Below, piece after piece: positions 47,345 to 59,012 of a DNA stretch of 64,000 nt. The stretch is from Antrodiella citrinella (Eukaryota; Basidiomycota; Agaricomycetes; Polyporales; Steccherinaceae), in NCBI GenBank assembly GCA_004802725.1, contig SGPM01000001.1, forward strand, positions 372,001-436,000. Reading direction: 5' to 3'. The position numbers and the translations under genes are program-made. The notes beneath the pieces were generated by a model. That model was given only the letters and a program-made list of their open reading frames with translations. It searched no databases and was not told the DNA's origin. Each line of letters starts with the position of its first letter. Positions within the stretch are counted from its first letter, which is position 1.

Positions 47345-47789
47345 ACTCGTCTAGCTCTGGTATGTCTCGTCTCACTTCATTATTGACTACTCGGCTGACT
47401 ATGCATGTTTCACAGTGAGCAACGTACATGATCAGCGCGGAGCGTGTTGCACTCCTAGATATGCAGAATCACCACTGCTTTCCATTCACCTTCCAGTTGT
47501 ACTGGTCGCTGTAGGAGGCTTTATTGGTTCCCGAACTTTCACTTTCCTTTACACCCCGTTTCATCATTTTGCTCCAGTAGCATCCTTTTTGTCCTCGTTG
47601 CTGCGCATACACAAATACATTTGGTTCGAGATTGGGAAAACTACTGTCCTTTGTGTGTGACGTGATGTGATGCGACGGAACCTACACTAAGCCTGCAGGC
47701 AGACAGAGCCTGGCAGGCAGCCATAGCGACGAGCATGCAGTACTGGACGTATCATAGATACCTATGTCACTGTGAGCGAGGCAGACGTA
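47345..47789. other. 3' UTR of the repeat peptide gene and convergent spacer
   Basis: A likely 3' UTR intron lies at 47360-47415 (GTATGT...TTCACAG), just after the stop. The rest holds the terminators of the repeat peptide gene and EED. No coding signal was seen. Confidence 0.45.
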
Positions 47790-49958
47790 TCATGGTACCT
47801 GCACGTCGGAATCATCACGCAGTCTCCACATGTACAACGTGCTGTTCTTGCCTACGCCAAGCACGACCGCGCCCCTAGCAGCCACCTCGCACGCTTCGAC
47901 GTTCGACATGTCCATCTTCGTTACCTGCGCCGCCCTCTGTACACCGATGGTCCACTTGGGCACAGCTTCCAGCAAGGGCAACGGGACTGGCAGGGCTGGG
48001 AATCTGTCTTTCGGACGCACGAGTCTACTTTCTTGATGATCTTCATCTCCGTCTCTGTATGGATCTTCTTCTTCTTCTTCCATACCGGCTTTACCCATAC
48101 GCTGTGCGAGGTCTGAGACTTGTCCGTCGACCAATTCTGCGTCCAAGGGGAACGCGGGAGGAACGCGTGGCTTGAAGTTCGTGATGTTGAAGATGTGAAT
48201 GACTCGATCGTCTGGCACGAGCAGGATTGGGTCGTGGCTAGCTGGATCGTAGAATACGCTGATATATCTGCAATGAAGCGGTAAGGAGTAGCTTGAGATG
48301 ATCTTGAAGCTCTCTAATTGACCGCCCTTAGAACGTTGTACAAGAGGGTAGAGAAAAGTCACTGACGGCTGCCCTTATAATCCTGCGAGAGCGAGTCAGC
48401 TCACTGAAAGAAGCGCGTCGTTAAGATAACTCACACTCGCGCACCCTCTCATCACTTTCTGCATCGGCTTTTCAGCAGGCATGAAACGATCGAAGCCCAG
48501 CCATCTCCAGATCACGACTGAATATTCACTTCAGTCCAGCGTTGTAGTTACAGGGAATCTCGGATCCTACCTGCTCCTGGTTCATCGTAAAATTCGTTCT
48601 CGTCCTCACCTCCTCTGTACGTGCGCATGGGAGCCGGCGCACCATGGGAAATGAGCATATCATGTCCTAACCTGAGGACGTCGCGTCAAACATGGTGGAT
48701 ATACATGAAGCGGGCAGCATACCACGCGATAGAGAGAACTCGCGCCTTGTGAACGAGGTTGGTACTGAAGAAAGGCTTGTCCTCTCGAGCAAGCTTGTCT
48801 GGATCCATGGGAGGTATGCGCCAAATTTTGACGCAGCGATCCACCTGTAGAAGCGTTTCCTTGAATTAGTATTCAAGAGATACTTCGCTTCTTAAAACTC
48901 ACTCCGCAAGTAGCTATCAATGATGATGTAGGATGAAAAGCCTGGCCGCATACTTGTAAGTGTTAAATCTCTCAGTCGGCATATAATCACACTGACCGCA
49001 CTGAGCACAGCAGCGTCATGCCCTCCAGAGCGACCACCCACTAATACAGCGACACATCTACCCATTCCATCACCTTCACTCTCGGACGCCATCAACCCGA
49101 AAGCAGGACCCGCACGACTCGGAACTGTACTCGGGGGCCAATGCGGGTTGTTCGGTTGCTGACGAGCGTCGGAAGTTAGGTCATATATTCGTGTCGTCAT
49201 GTCTTTAGACGTTGTGCAGAATATGTAAGGGTGTCTTGGGTGTACGGCGATCGAAGTGATTTCCTATATTCAAGTTTGAGCTGAGACACAGCACAAAAGG
49301 TGAATGACGAGAACTTACTCCGCCATGTCCGCGAAGGGTCCCCTTCACCTGTCTGGCGTTGGCATCTACGACAAAGACCAAGCTGTAAGCCGTGAATATG
49401 ATCAGAGGCTCTGCTGGTGCGTTCGAGCTCAATGCCCATGCTATACAACGGACTTCAAACGTCGACTGCTGAATATCGTCAACCTGAAAATATGCAATGA
49501 GCAATCTGTTAGAGAGCAGAGACGAAGGTCGACTGGAAAGTGACAAGTGCGGCTTACGATGTTGTCCTCCGGTAGTTTGATCGTAAACGAGCTACATTTC
49601 TTGGACGCGTACCGAGGAAACACGATTAACTTGCCAGTGGTCCCAACACATATCGTGCCCTGCCACTTTGCCATAGTGTTCTTCCACAGTGGCACTAGTG
49701 CATCGTTTTGCGCGTGTTCACCATCCCACAACGTCTCGAGGGACTTCATATCCCAAGGAAACACGGACGTTGTATGAAACGGCGGCGCGTTGTCTCTATC
49801 AAGCGATTTCTGAACACATACAGTTCAGAAGTCCAGTGAATAGTATTGGATACTCGATGTGGGCGTACCGAAAGAAAACCGGACAGTATAAATGGCACAG
49901 GCTGGTGCTCCGGGTCGCGTCGGTACCATGGCGTGTCGAATTGCTCGGATTCCTCCAT
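47790..49958 (-). CDS. EED-type WD40 protein (Polycomb repressive complex 2)
   Basis: EED binds H3K27me3 and activates the EZH2-type methyltransferase. Start MEESEQFDTPWYRRDPEHQ at 49958. WD repeats include WQGTICVGTTGKLIVF, RCIAWALSSNAPAEPLIIFTAYSL, GTLRGHGGEITSIAVHPRHPYIFCTTSKD, GGHDAAVLSAAFHP and TCGVDRCVKIWRIPPMD; the RGHGGEI and SKDMTTRIYDL blocks match EED rather than other WD40 families. Later blocks are PILLVPDDRVIHIFNI, an acidic insert EEEEEDPYRDGDED and the closing strand GVGKNSTLYMWRLRDD. At least ten short introns. The companion genes SUZ12 and EZH2 are not in the window. It is divergent from the NDUFA11-like gene (277 bp). Confidence 0.85.
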
Positions 49959-50235
49959 CTCTCTAAGGCTGAGATCGAAGCAAATCCAGAGTTCAATCTT
50001 CAAGACCTCAACATAACAGCTGACAATCCGGACTAGATTGCAGAGAACACAGACAATTACGGTACAGACCAAAGAGTAATTGGAGAGACGTGATTGCCTG
50101 CACGCGTTCGGTCCAAATCGGGAGAACAGGCGCTTGAGTTGGCTGCCAACCACTGCTCACAGGTGAACTCAAATCCAAAACTACCCTCGGTCGCATACCT
50201 TTCCTTTCGCTCGTCTTTCTCCTAGAGGTCCCACA

Positions 50236-50885
50236 ATGGCCGAGCACAACGAGGGCGAATCCAGCACATCCATAGCCCCCGCGCCCGTATACGAACCCCG
50301 ACCCTCCCTTCGTTATGCCTCCATCGCAGGCTTGCAGGCGGCGGGAGTCGGTGCTTTCGTCAGTGCCATCCAAAACGCCCTCCAAACACACTCTCGCGGG
50401 GCGAGTGGTTTCCTGACGCGAACAGGTGGAACCATAGGCTTCTTCGGTGCGTTGCGTCTGCGTTCTCGATCCCTTCGCACGCGTTACTCACCGCTTGCAC
50501 TTTCGCTATGCTACGACAGCTGCTATGGGTTTCACTTTTGCGTTGACGGATTCTGTGGTTGCCAACACGCGCGGAAAGGATGATGCATTGAACGGTGTCG
50601 CAGGAGGATGTGCGGCTGGCTTCTTAGCAGGCATTCGAGGTACGCCCATGAGTTTGTTTGGGGTGCCGATCAGCTCTGAACCTAAATGACTTTACAGCTC
50701 GTTCTCTGCCTATGGCCGTCGCATCGTGCGCGGTGATTGGTGCTGCCGTGGGCACATTTGACTATGGAGGGAAAGACATTGCTGGTTCACGAGAGCCAGA
50801 GACCCAGGAAGAGAAGCGGAGACGATTCTTCAAGCACCCGCAACCTTCGCCATTTGTCTCACCATCACAACCAGAGGCAGAATAG
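50236..50885 (+). CDS. Complex I accessory subunit of the Tim17/22/23 family (NDUFA11-like)
   Basis: The protein is a mitochondrial inner-membrane subunit of NADH:ubiquinone oxidoreductase related to B14.7/NDUFA11 (fungal 21.3-kDa subunit). The start MAEHNEGESSTSIAPAPV precedes YASIAGLQAAGVGAFVSAIQNAL (helix 1), TGGTIGFFG-ATTAAMGFTFALTDSVVAN (helix 2), DALNGVAGGCAAGFLAGIRARSLPMAVASCAVIGAAVG (helices 3-4) and a hydrophilic tail KRRRFFKHPQPS. Three exons join. The GGCxAGxxxGxxxR pattern is the Tim17-family glycine-rich helix. Alternatively it could be another member of that family, but the length (about 180) and tail favour complex I. Confidence 0.82.
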
Positions 50886-51049
50886 ACAACCACCGTCTGC
50901 TCTCAATATATATTCCGTTGATGCTCGTCGTGCAATATCACCCGAAGCTCGGAGCCACGATACTGAAATCCTACAACAGCTCGCGTATGGAATATGACCG
51001 TCAAGAAATATCACTATGCACAAGAAATACGAAAATGCTTCTTCCAGGT

Positions 51050-53402
51050 CTATTCACTGGATCCACGCCGAAGAATTACTTCGGCCGTAATCTCGCCGTC
51101 CCGATTCTTGTAAAACTCTTCCCATTCTTTCTGCGACATGTAAGAATGCTAACAGCAAAGTGTTGAGCATCCTCATGTGCGGTAAATGGGTATATGGGCA
51201 TACCTGATCAGCGATCGCGGGCCACACCTCTTTGTCCTGCAATTGGTCGGCTTTTCCTTGCACGAACCAAGTCACAATATCTTCGAATGCTGATTGTTTT
51301 TTGCGCAGCCGGATGGCCACTCTCTTCCTAATGTTCTCAATCTCTTCCTTCTGCTTGCTCATCATTCCGTTCCAAGAAATGGCTGTGTGTTGAGGCATCT
51401 GGAGACATCTTGGTGATTGATTTCGTTTGCTCAAATAGAATACAACGGACCTTCTCATACATCTTTTTCGCGAGTGAAGTGTAAGCAGCTTCTGGGTCTC
51501 GATTGAACAACCTAGGCAGGTACTGCGTCATGTATGTGCATTCCTCGTGTGTGAAGAAATTTCTCCCGCCACCATATTCTATAGCATTCGTCGGTGGTGT
51601 CGGAGAGCGTGACGTAGAAGTAGAGCGACGTTCCAATTTGGAGAGGGCGAGGGCATCTTTCAAGTCCTTGTCTGTCCGTGTGGAAGGTGCAGATGTGCTC
51701 GTTGATGTTTTGCTGGATGAAGCCTTGGACGGTGTTGATGTTGTGCGTGCAATTTTTGCGGGGCTTGATTTTGCTAAAGTAGACTTAAGTGTAGTGGCTG
51801 TAGAAAGCTTGGACTTCTTCTCCTGCTTCACCACTTCGCGGTGGGTCGACTTGATGACGTCTGACTTCCTCGGATGGCCTCGTTTCTTAAGAATAGCCAT
51901 CTGCGCCACTATTTTCGACTTCCAAAGGTATCCTTTCACATCCAACAGCATGCAGTTCTCCACACAATCTTCGATGAAATCAGGTTTGACAGCAGATTTC
52001 TTGGTTTCTTCACAAGTCTCGAGCAAGTTCTTGAAATCGCGTTTGTCGGTCTTGCGAGGCCGGAGCACCACATAGTCTGCGTTGCTAATTTCTGAGGCAA
52101 TTCGACCACCGTTCCTCTAATGATCAGGTCAAAACAAAGCTATATCACGAGACAAAGCGGCAGTCCGACCTTGACAATCTCCAACATGTTTGACCTGCCA
52201 TGAATGCCCATTTGTAAATATATCAGGAGTGCTTCCCCTTCGTCGTTGACAAATATTCGAGTAGGTTGTCGTGCAGTGCCCTTGGGACGGTTCTCGCGTA
52301 CAGGCTCCTCCTCACTGCTCTCACTTTCTGAGCGGTCTTCGTCATCCGAGTCTTCAATGCGCGCACGCTTGCCTGAAGATCGTCTCGTTTCTTGTTGCTC
52401 TTGCGCGAGTGGCATATTTCCCGGCTGCGAGCTACGTTTCAAAGAAGAGGGGATGACGGGCTCTGGAGGAGCATAACCCGACATGCCGTCTGGCGGGAAG
52501 TTGGGTACTTGTTGGAGGGGGGCATATTGCGGAAGCAAAGGGTACCCATTGGGCATCGGTCCATGTGCTTGTTGTTCAAAGCCTGAGACAAGTACATAAG
52601 GTAGTGAAAGGGTAGCTTTCGAGAAGAACCTTACTGTGTCTCAGTACATCGTGCATGGTTGCGGCGACGTCCTCTGGGCTGAGATTCGCGAGGTAATGAT
52701 TGAAGAACTCCGGTACGGTAGGAACATAAGGTGATCCCCAAGGCCCTGGGGTATTCATTTGTGAGTTCATATTTTGCTGCGGTACCGGTGGTACCACTCG
52801 CGGATCTTGTACACCATTAGAGGCTGAGCTAGCCGCAGGCACAGGGACGAAGGTGTCGGACGGTGTTTGCCTGGGAGTAGGAAGAGGGCTAGTGGGTTCA
52901 TCAGTTTCCTCATCACAAAAGTGGACAGAATGCCTACCCTTGCGTGGTGCGACTGTTCTCCTTCGTCTCTGATCCCAAATGATACCCGCCCCAGCGTTCT
53001 GGCTGCAATGCCACTCTGTCCTTCCCAAGAGCGGTCCAAGCCCAATCCACGTCGAGGACGACTCTTTCGGGCGGTCTATCGTACTGGCTGATGATTGCTT
53101 TTCGCGCCTTTTCTCGAATCAGGTTGTCAGTATCGTCTTCATCCCTGTCGTCATTTGAGACGAGAATGATTTGTGCATCCTGGGGGTTGTGTGACAGATC
53201 CGCACCCGCTTTCTGAACCGCAAGTCAAATTGAGTACGTCGTACTGTGGATTGGCAAAAATATAGGATACCTTGAGACGACGAATGAGCTTTGGACGGTC
53301 AACGACATCAGAGGCCTCGACATATATGCGTAACCGATTCCCGTTGCCGTCAACGAAGAGGTGGTCCGGAGCGGCGCCCGAACGAGAGCTTTCACCGTTC
53401 AT
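51050..53402 (-). CDS. Rap1-like telomere protein (BRCT and Myb-type domains)
   Basis: Rap1 proteins protect telomeres, often through the TRF/Taz1 partner. The start MNGESSRSGAAPDHLFVDGNG leads into a BRCT-type fold with LRIYVEASDVVDRPKLIRRLK and AGADLSHNPQDAQIILVSND. A Pro-rich linker and a Ser/Glu-rich acidic segment follow (RARIEDSDDEDRSESESSEEE). A second BRCT-like block begins IFVNDEGEALLIYLQMG and continues NMLEIVKRNGGRIASEISNADYVVL. After a Lys/Ser/Thr-rich linker a Rap1-type Myb fold reads GGRNFFTHEECTYMTQYLPRLF, MYEKMPQHTAISWNGMMSKQ. The C-terminus is WEEFYKNRDGEITAEV. Rap1 is my best assignment by domain order; a plain BRCT-Myb protein is the alternative. Confidence 0.72.
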
Positions 53403-53804
53403 TTTGATCCTGATGAGGCTGAAAATCAGGAGCGACGCGATGCTCTGGTTTATGATTAATGAGGTGCACCCTGTCAAAAGGGAAAAGAGATGGGGATAAG
53501 AAGAGGGGGCTACATATAGGCGGAGTGAGCACAAAGGAGTCGGAGACTATGTCACATAGGCGCGTGTCGCGGAAGTCACCAATTTCGTACTAGCACTCCG
53601 AAGAAGCGCAAACACGAATTGGTGGCCTCAAGGCATCCAGTCCGGGAATCAAATCCTCCTGTCTTTCTCTCTGTTCGGTCTATAATACATGCGATGCTAC
53701 AACTCATGATATTGCATGGAACACTGACATACAGCATAGAGTATAAGAGAGTTGGACGTAGGAGAGCATGACAATGCAAAGAAGACACCAGCCACCACCA
53801 ACGT

Positions 53805-54343
53805 TTACCGGTAACTACACGGGAAATGTGAGCCAATCCATGATATGATGTCGTGCAGACGTACCTCTTCTGTCTGCGGGCACGGGCACCTCCACCACCG
53901 AACTTCTTGGGCTCCATCCGTCTGGGGTCTGCAATGAGGAGTGTTCGGTCGTAGGCGACAAGCTTCTTCTTCAACTCCATTGCGCTGAAGGCGTCGACGT
54001 ACTTGGCGTGGTACGCAACGACGGCCTTCGCGATAGCCTGGCGGATAGCGTAGACTTGCGAAGTGTGTCCTCCTCCCTTGACGCGGACACGGATGTCGAC
54101 ACCGCCGAATGAGTCTTCACCAGCAACGAGGATGGCCTCGTAGACCTTGAAGCGGAGGATCTCGGGCTGCAGGAGTGTGATGGGGGAGCCGTTAATGTGA
54201 ATGAGGCCACGACCCTCCTTTGCGTGGGCGACCGCAGTAGCAGTCTGAAGGACGATGTTCAGTCGGATTACTTGGGAGCAGCGTAGTCTTGCACATACCT
54301 TCTTTTTGCCGAAAGTCTGAACGGCCTTTGCTGAGGATGCCAT
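53805..54343 (-). CDS. RPS16: Cytosolic ribosomal protein uS9 (S16)
   Basis: uS9 is a small-subunit protein whose C-terminal tail contacts P-site tRNA. The start [15 protein letters not shown] at 54343 is followed, after an intron, by [101 protein letters not shown] and YR, with TAA at 53805. The final intron splits QKS; the last exon supplies YR. The length, about 142 residues, is exact for the family. It is divergent from the mitochondrial uL4 gene. Confidence 0.96.
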
Positions 54344-54753
54344 GTTTTAGTATAAGACGGGTGAGCCGAACTATAGCGGCAGGTCTTGAACTGTGCAAAC
54401 AGAAGTTGAGTATAAGGTCTAAAAAGTGCGGGCCAACCAAGAGTTGAAGATCTTCGTGTCATCCGACCGCAAAACTATCCATCCAGCCCGTTCCAACACC
54501 ACTTCCACCAGCACGACATATCCATATGTCGAACAGCATCCACGGATATGATTCTGAGAGTTGTAAGAGCATGAACTCACCCGTCTTGAGTGTCTGGAAG
54601 TCGAGTAGGTCGGTATGCCACCGGTATCTGCGTCTGAGAGAGTACACAGCGGGAAGCGGGCGTTAAATCGAACACGTGATTATGTCTTAATCCGGACAGC
54701 ACTGAGCTTTAGAGAGCGCCTCTAACTCTGAGTCTCTTGCTCACTTTGCTTCA
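54344..54753. promoter_or_regulatory. Divergent promoter of RPS16 and mitochondrial uL4
   Basis: This 410-bp spacer lies between a cytosolic and a mitochondrial ribosomal protein gene. A short tract AGCCGAAC (about 54364) lies near the RPS16 start. No TATA box is evident, as is usual for ribosomal protein genes. Confidence 0.5.
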
Positions 54754-55711
54754 ATGTCGCTGGGAATGAAGCGTGCGTTCGATCTAGTAGGTGTCGTATT
54801 GTAATGCTTTAATTCGCGTTCTTACCCCCTCAACAGCTTGGACGACGATGGTTGTCAACCACTGTCGCAGAGACCTCGTCTCATGACCTGCCAACAAGTA
54901 TAATTGGTACAGGGAATCTTAGACGCACAGCTGCACGGAGGGTCCCAGTGGATGTCAAAGGTATGTACACTTGGTTGACGATATAGTTCGTAAGCTTACT
55001 GCCCGATTCACAGCCGCTCCCATCTCCAAACCCGTGTTTGTCACTTTGTCCCACCTCGTTGCTCCTGCATCCAAAGCTACTGAAGAAGAGGTGGTTGAGC
55101 TCGACCCATTTGTATTCTCACATCCCATACGACGAGATATCCTCCATCTATGTGTTGTCCAACATCTAGACTCCCTCCGGCAAGGATCGGCTTCCACCAA
55201 AACCCGTGGAGAAGTGCGAGGTTCGGGGAGGAAAATCAGACCACAGAAGGGTAGTGGTAAAGCTCGTCTTGGAGACGGGCAGAGTCCTATGCTGCGGGGT
55301 GGCGGTATCGCGTTTGGTCCTAAGCCCAGAGACTTCAGCACCGAGCTGCCTCGCAAAGTCATCATGATGGGTCTGCGGGTAGCCCTTAGCGCAAGGGTGA
55401 AGGAACACGGGCTGGGCATTGTGCCCTCACTAGCATGGCCCGAACCCAAGACGCGGATACTGGCCGAACGTTTGGATCAGCTCGGCTGGCGGAACACACT
55501 GTTCGTGACCGGCGGGAAAGGCGAGGCGGATGGGCTGGAGCGGGCTGCCAACAATCTCTACAAGGTGGAGACGAAGAAGGTGTCCGAGCTGAACGTATAC
55601 GACCTGGTGAAGTGGCCGAGGGTGGTGTTAGACGTGGCAGCGGTGGAATGGTTAGAGCGGACACTCGCGAAGGACTCTACTTCGCCTTGGGGAGATGCTC
55701 AAGGTCTATAG
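54754..55711 (+). CDS. Mitochondrial ribosomal protein uL4m
   Basis: This is a mitochondrial large-subunit protein near the exit tunnel. Exon 1 codes MSLGMKRAFDL and joins LGRRWLSTTVAE, an Arg-rich presequence. A second exon ends VPVDVKA and the third starts APISKPVFVTLSHL. Family motifs are DILHLCVVQHLDSLRQG, GSGRKIRPQKGSGKARLGDGQSPMLRGGGIAFGPKPRDFSTELPRKV (the uL4 loop), ALSARVKEHGLGIVP and NVYDLVKWPRVVLDVAAVEWLE. Start at ATG 54754, stop at 55711. It is followed on the same strand by RAD51 after 297 bp. Confidence 0.94.
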
Positions 55712-56008
55712 TCTTTTAATCTAATCACCAGTACTATGCTATTCGACATGCGATATCATTTTTCGGGACAGATTTATGGTCCCAGTCAATTCTACGTATT
55801 TGGCGGTCGTTCCTTTTGCGCTCTCGTCGACTCGCGTTGACTACGGGCGCTAGATAAATTGCATCGCGATCACCTGACAAAGACGCGTCTGACTCTGCGC
55901 AGTGCGTCGCGTCCTCGAGGCTCCCTTCCTTCTCCCTCTACCTCCACGACCGAATACCACTCTTTCTAATCATACCCACGAGACTACCATTCAACTATCC
56001 ACGACACT

Positions 56009-57269
56009 ATGTCTCAACAATCTCAGCAAGATGAAGATGAGCTCCAAATATCTGGCCCTCTCTTGGTCGGCAAGCTGCAGGAGTCCGGCATCAACCCTCA
56101 GGATATCAAGAAGCTCTCGGAGAGCGGACTGAACACCGTTGAAGCCGTTGCGTATACACCCAAGAAGGCGTTGATGCAGATCAAGGGAATCTCTGAACAG
56201 AAAGCCGAGAAGATCCTTGCAGAAGGTGAGCTTCGTTTGCTCGAACCTACACGAGGTCCGTACTGAACGCCTGAGTGATCCTTAGCGCACAAGATCATCC
56301 CACTTGGGTTCCAAAGCGCGACCGAAGTCCACGCGCGTCGTTCTGAGCTCGTCCACATCACGACCGGCTCTAAGAATCTCGACGCGTTACTCGGCGGCGG
56401 TATCGAGACCGGAGCGATCACCGAGCTCTTTGGTGAATTCCGTACGGGAAAGTCCCAGATATGCCACACGCTAGCTGTGACATGCCAACTCCCGGTGGAC
56501 ATGGGCGGTGGAGAAGGCAAATGCTTGTACATCGACACAGAGGGCACGTTCCGACCCGTGCGATTACTCGCAGTGGCTGAACGGTTAGGATTGAATGGAG
56601 AGGAAGTGTTGGATAACGTCGCATATGCTCGTGCATACAATGCAGATCATCAGAACCAGCTGTTGACTTCTGCAAGTGCTTTGATGTCGGAATCACGGTG
56701 TGTGGTGTTCAGGGCTCGCTATATGCGCCCTTGATTTCTGAAGGCAGTAAAAGACTGATGGCTTTGGATAGGTTCTGTCTTCTTATAGTGGACTCCGTCA
56801 TGAATTTGTACCGGACAGATTTCGCTGGAAGAGGAGAGCTTTCAGCGAGACAGGCACATTTGGGAAAGTTTCTGAGGACTCTGCAACGGCTTGCGGATGA
56901 GGTGCGCCATTGATATTCATTACCGTTACAATCAGCCGACACTTCTAACCACCTATTCAGTTCGGCATCGCTGTTGTGATAAGCAACCAAGTGATGTCAA
57001 ATCCAGATGCGTCTGCTGGACCATATGTCGCGAATGAGAAGAAACCAGTAGGAGGTAACATCCTGGCACATGCTTCAACGACTCGGTGAGACACCCCTCG
57101 TGCATTTCATTACAGTCCTCGAGGCTCATTTTACCTTAGGTTGCAACTGAGGAAGAGTCGAGGAAACACCCGTTCGGCGAAGATTTATGATTCCCCATGT
57201 TTGCCAGAATCCGAAACCACCTTCGCCATCCTGCAGAGTGGTATCGGTGACCCAGAGGAGGACACATAG
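56009..57269 (+). CDS. RAD51: RAD51 recombinase
   Basis: RAD51 forms the filament that carries out strand invasion in homologous recombination. Start [21 protein letters not shown]. The helix-hairpin-helix N-terminal domain reads [21 protein letters not shown] and [15 protein letters not shown]. The ATPase core has [19 protein letters not shown] (Walker A), [44 protein letters not shown] (Walker B and L1), [11 protein letters not shown] and [21 protein letters not shown] (L2). It ends GDPEEDT at TAG 57269. About four introns; length close to the usual 339-345 residues. No frame breaks. Confidence 0.97.
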
Positions 57270-57546
57270 ACATTGCGACACATACCACCTATACTGCCGC
57301 TCTTTTTTCTTCTCCTCGCATGCTGTATTCTTAGAAGTGGTATATGAATAATGAGGGTTTTCGACTATGAAGACAAGCTAGTGATGAGTGGGAGTGTACA
57401 AGATGTTGAATGAGGCACTATTTCTACAGGTATGTTGAACACCGATGCATCTCCAGTGGAGTGAAGACGTCTTGCACAAGATGAGCAAGTCTAAGAGATC
57501 TACAGACAAAAAGTCCGTGGACGAATTTTAGGGATGGCGGGAAAGA

Positions 57547-59012
57547 TCAAGCCAGTAGGCGAGTGAGGATGTTCGTGTTTGTCTTGCTAATAGTCTCCCG
57601 GATCCTGTTGATATCGCGGGGACTGACATCTGCAATGTCTGCCATAAGATACGCGACATCGCCCTTGGAATCCGAATACTGCTTCTCCACGTTGTACGGT
57701 GACAACGCCTCGTTGACCTGCTTGAGCACACCGGGGATGTTGTTGTGCACATAGCAGATACGAACGTGACTGCCCTGTTCCGCTGTGATCGCGCGCAGGT
57801 CGACTTCAGGGAAGTTAACAGCGCCGACGGTCGCCCCGTAGTTGAGATATCTCGACAGGGATGAGGAGACCTCCTCGCCGATCATTGTCTGCGCTTCCTC
57901 CGTAGAGCCACCGATGTGGGGGGTAAGGATGACGTTGGGGAGGGATCGGAGAGCGTCAGACCATTTGTTGAGCGTGTTGTCGAAAGGTGAGCCGTTGGAA
58001 GCCGGCTCGGAAGGGAAGACATCAATGGCTGCTCCAGCGAGGTGCTTGGAACGGAGGGCGTCAATAAGAGCAGGGATGTCCACGACGCGACCACGAGCGT
58101 TGTTGATCAAATAGGCACCAGACTTCATCTGGGCCAGCTGCGTCGCTGAGATCATGTTCGTCGTCTCTGGCAGCTCGGGAACGTGTAGTGTGACGAAGTC
58201 TGATTCGGAGAGCAGGGCTTCAAGCGACTCGACTTGGCGAGCTGAACCGAGCGGCATGATGTTGACCACATCGTAGAAGAGGACGCGGATACCGAACGCC
58301 TCTGCGAGAACAGAAAGCTGTGCCCCGATGTGGCCGTACCCAACAATCCCGAGGGTCTTGCCGCGGACCTCCCAACAACCCTTAGATTGCTTGTTCCAGA
58401 GGCCATTCCGCATCTCCCAGCCACGCTCGAAGTACTGGCGCGAGAGCGCAATGACTTCGGAGATGACAAGCTCGGCAACCGAGCGAGAGTTGGAGAAGGG
58501 TGAGTTGAAGACGGGAATGCCAGCTTTGCCTGCGGTCTCCAAGTCTACTTGGTTGGTACCAATGCAGAAGCAACCAATGACCAGTAGCTAGCAATACAGC
58601 AAAGAGGCATCAACATATGAGCCGGACGTCATGAATTTTATGAGCTTACCTTGGAAGCAGCCTTGATGACTCGCTCTGTGATTTTGGTCTTGCTGCGAAT
58701 ACCAATAGCATGGTACGAGCCAATGTTGGCAACAAGCTCATCCTCCGACATGGCCTTGGTAGAGTGATCTACATGGAAGCCCTGTGCCTGGAAAGCCTTA
58801 ACGGCATCCTGGCTAATGTTCTCCAAGAGCAGCAGCCTCAAGTCGTCGTTCTCGACCGGGTGCAGTACCTTTGGCATGCGCACATTTCCGGACAAGTTGC
58901 TTCCTATTGAGTTCTTGAGTCGTTCATGGAGCGTCGAAGATGTCGGGGACAGTGAGACGGTGACTGCCTTCGGAGAGATGGGCTGGGGGATGGAGATGGG
59001 TAGAGCTGGCAT
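57547..59012 (-). CDS. SER3: D-3-phosphoglycerate dehydrogenase (serine biosynthesis)
   Basis: The enzyme oxidises 3-phosphoglycerate with NAD+ in the first committed step of serine synthesis. Two exons (59012-58650 and 58587-57547). The start MPALPISIPQPISPK is followed by LLLLENISQDAVKAFQ and DELVANIGSYHAIGIRSKTK. The NAD domain reads LGIVGYGHIGAQLSVLAEAFG. The active site has the Arg in LINNARGRVVDIPAL, VFPSEPAS, and His in LTPHIGGSTEEAQ. A C-terminal ACT domain (VRICYVHNNIPGVLKQVNEAL) would bind serine for feedback inhibition. About 467 residues, normal for the fungal form. It is divergent from HIS7. Confidence 0.96.

Noticed and set aside
53560..53800. Open frame and a tRNA-like TTTGATTCCCGG stretch downstream of RPS16
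   Set aside because: No matching acceptor stem or anticodon arm could be drawn; the RPS16 stop is at 53805, so this is 3' UTR.
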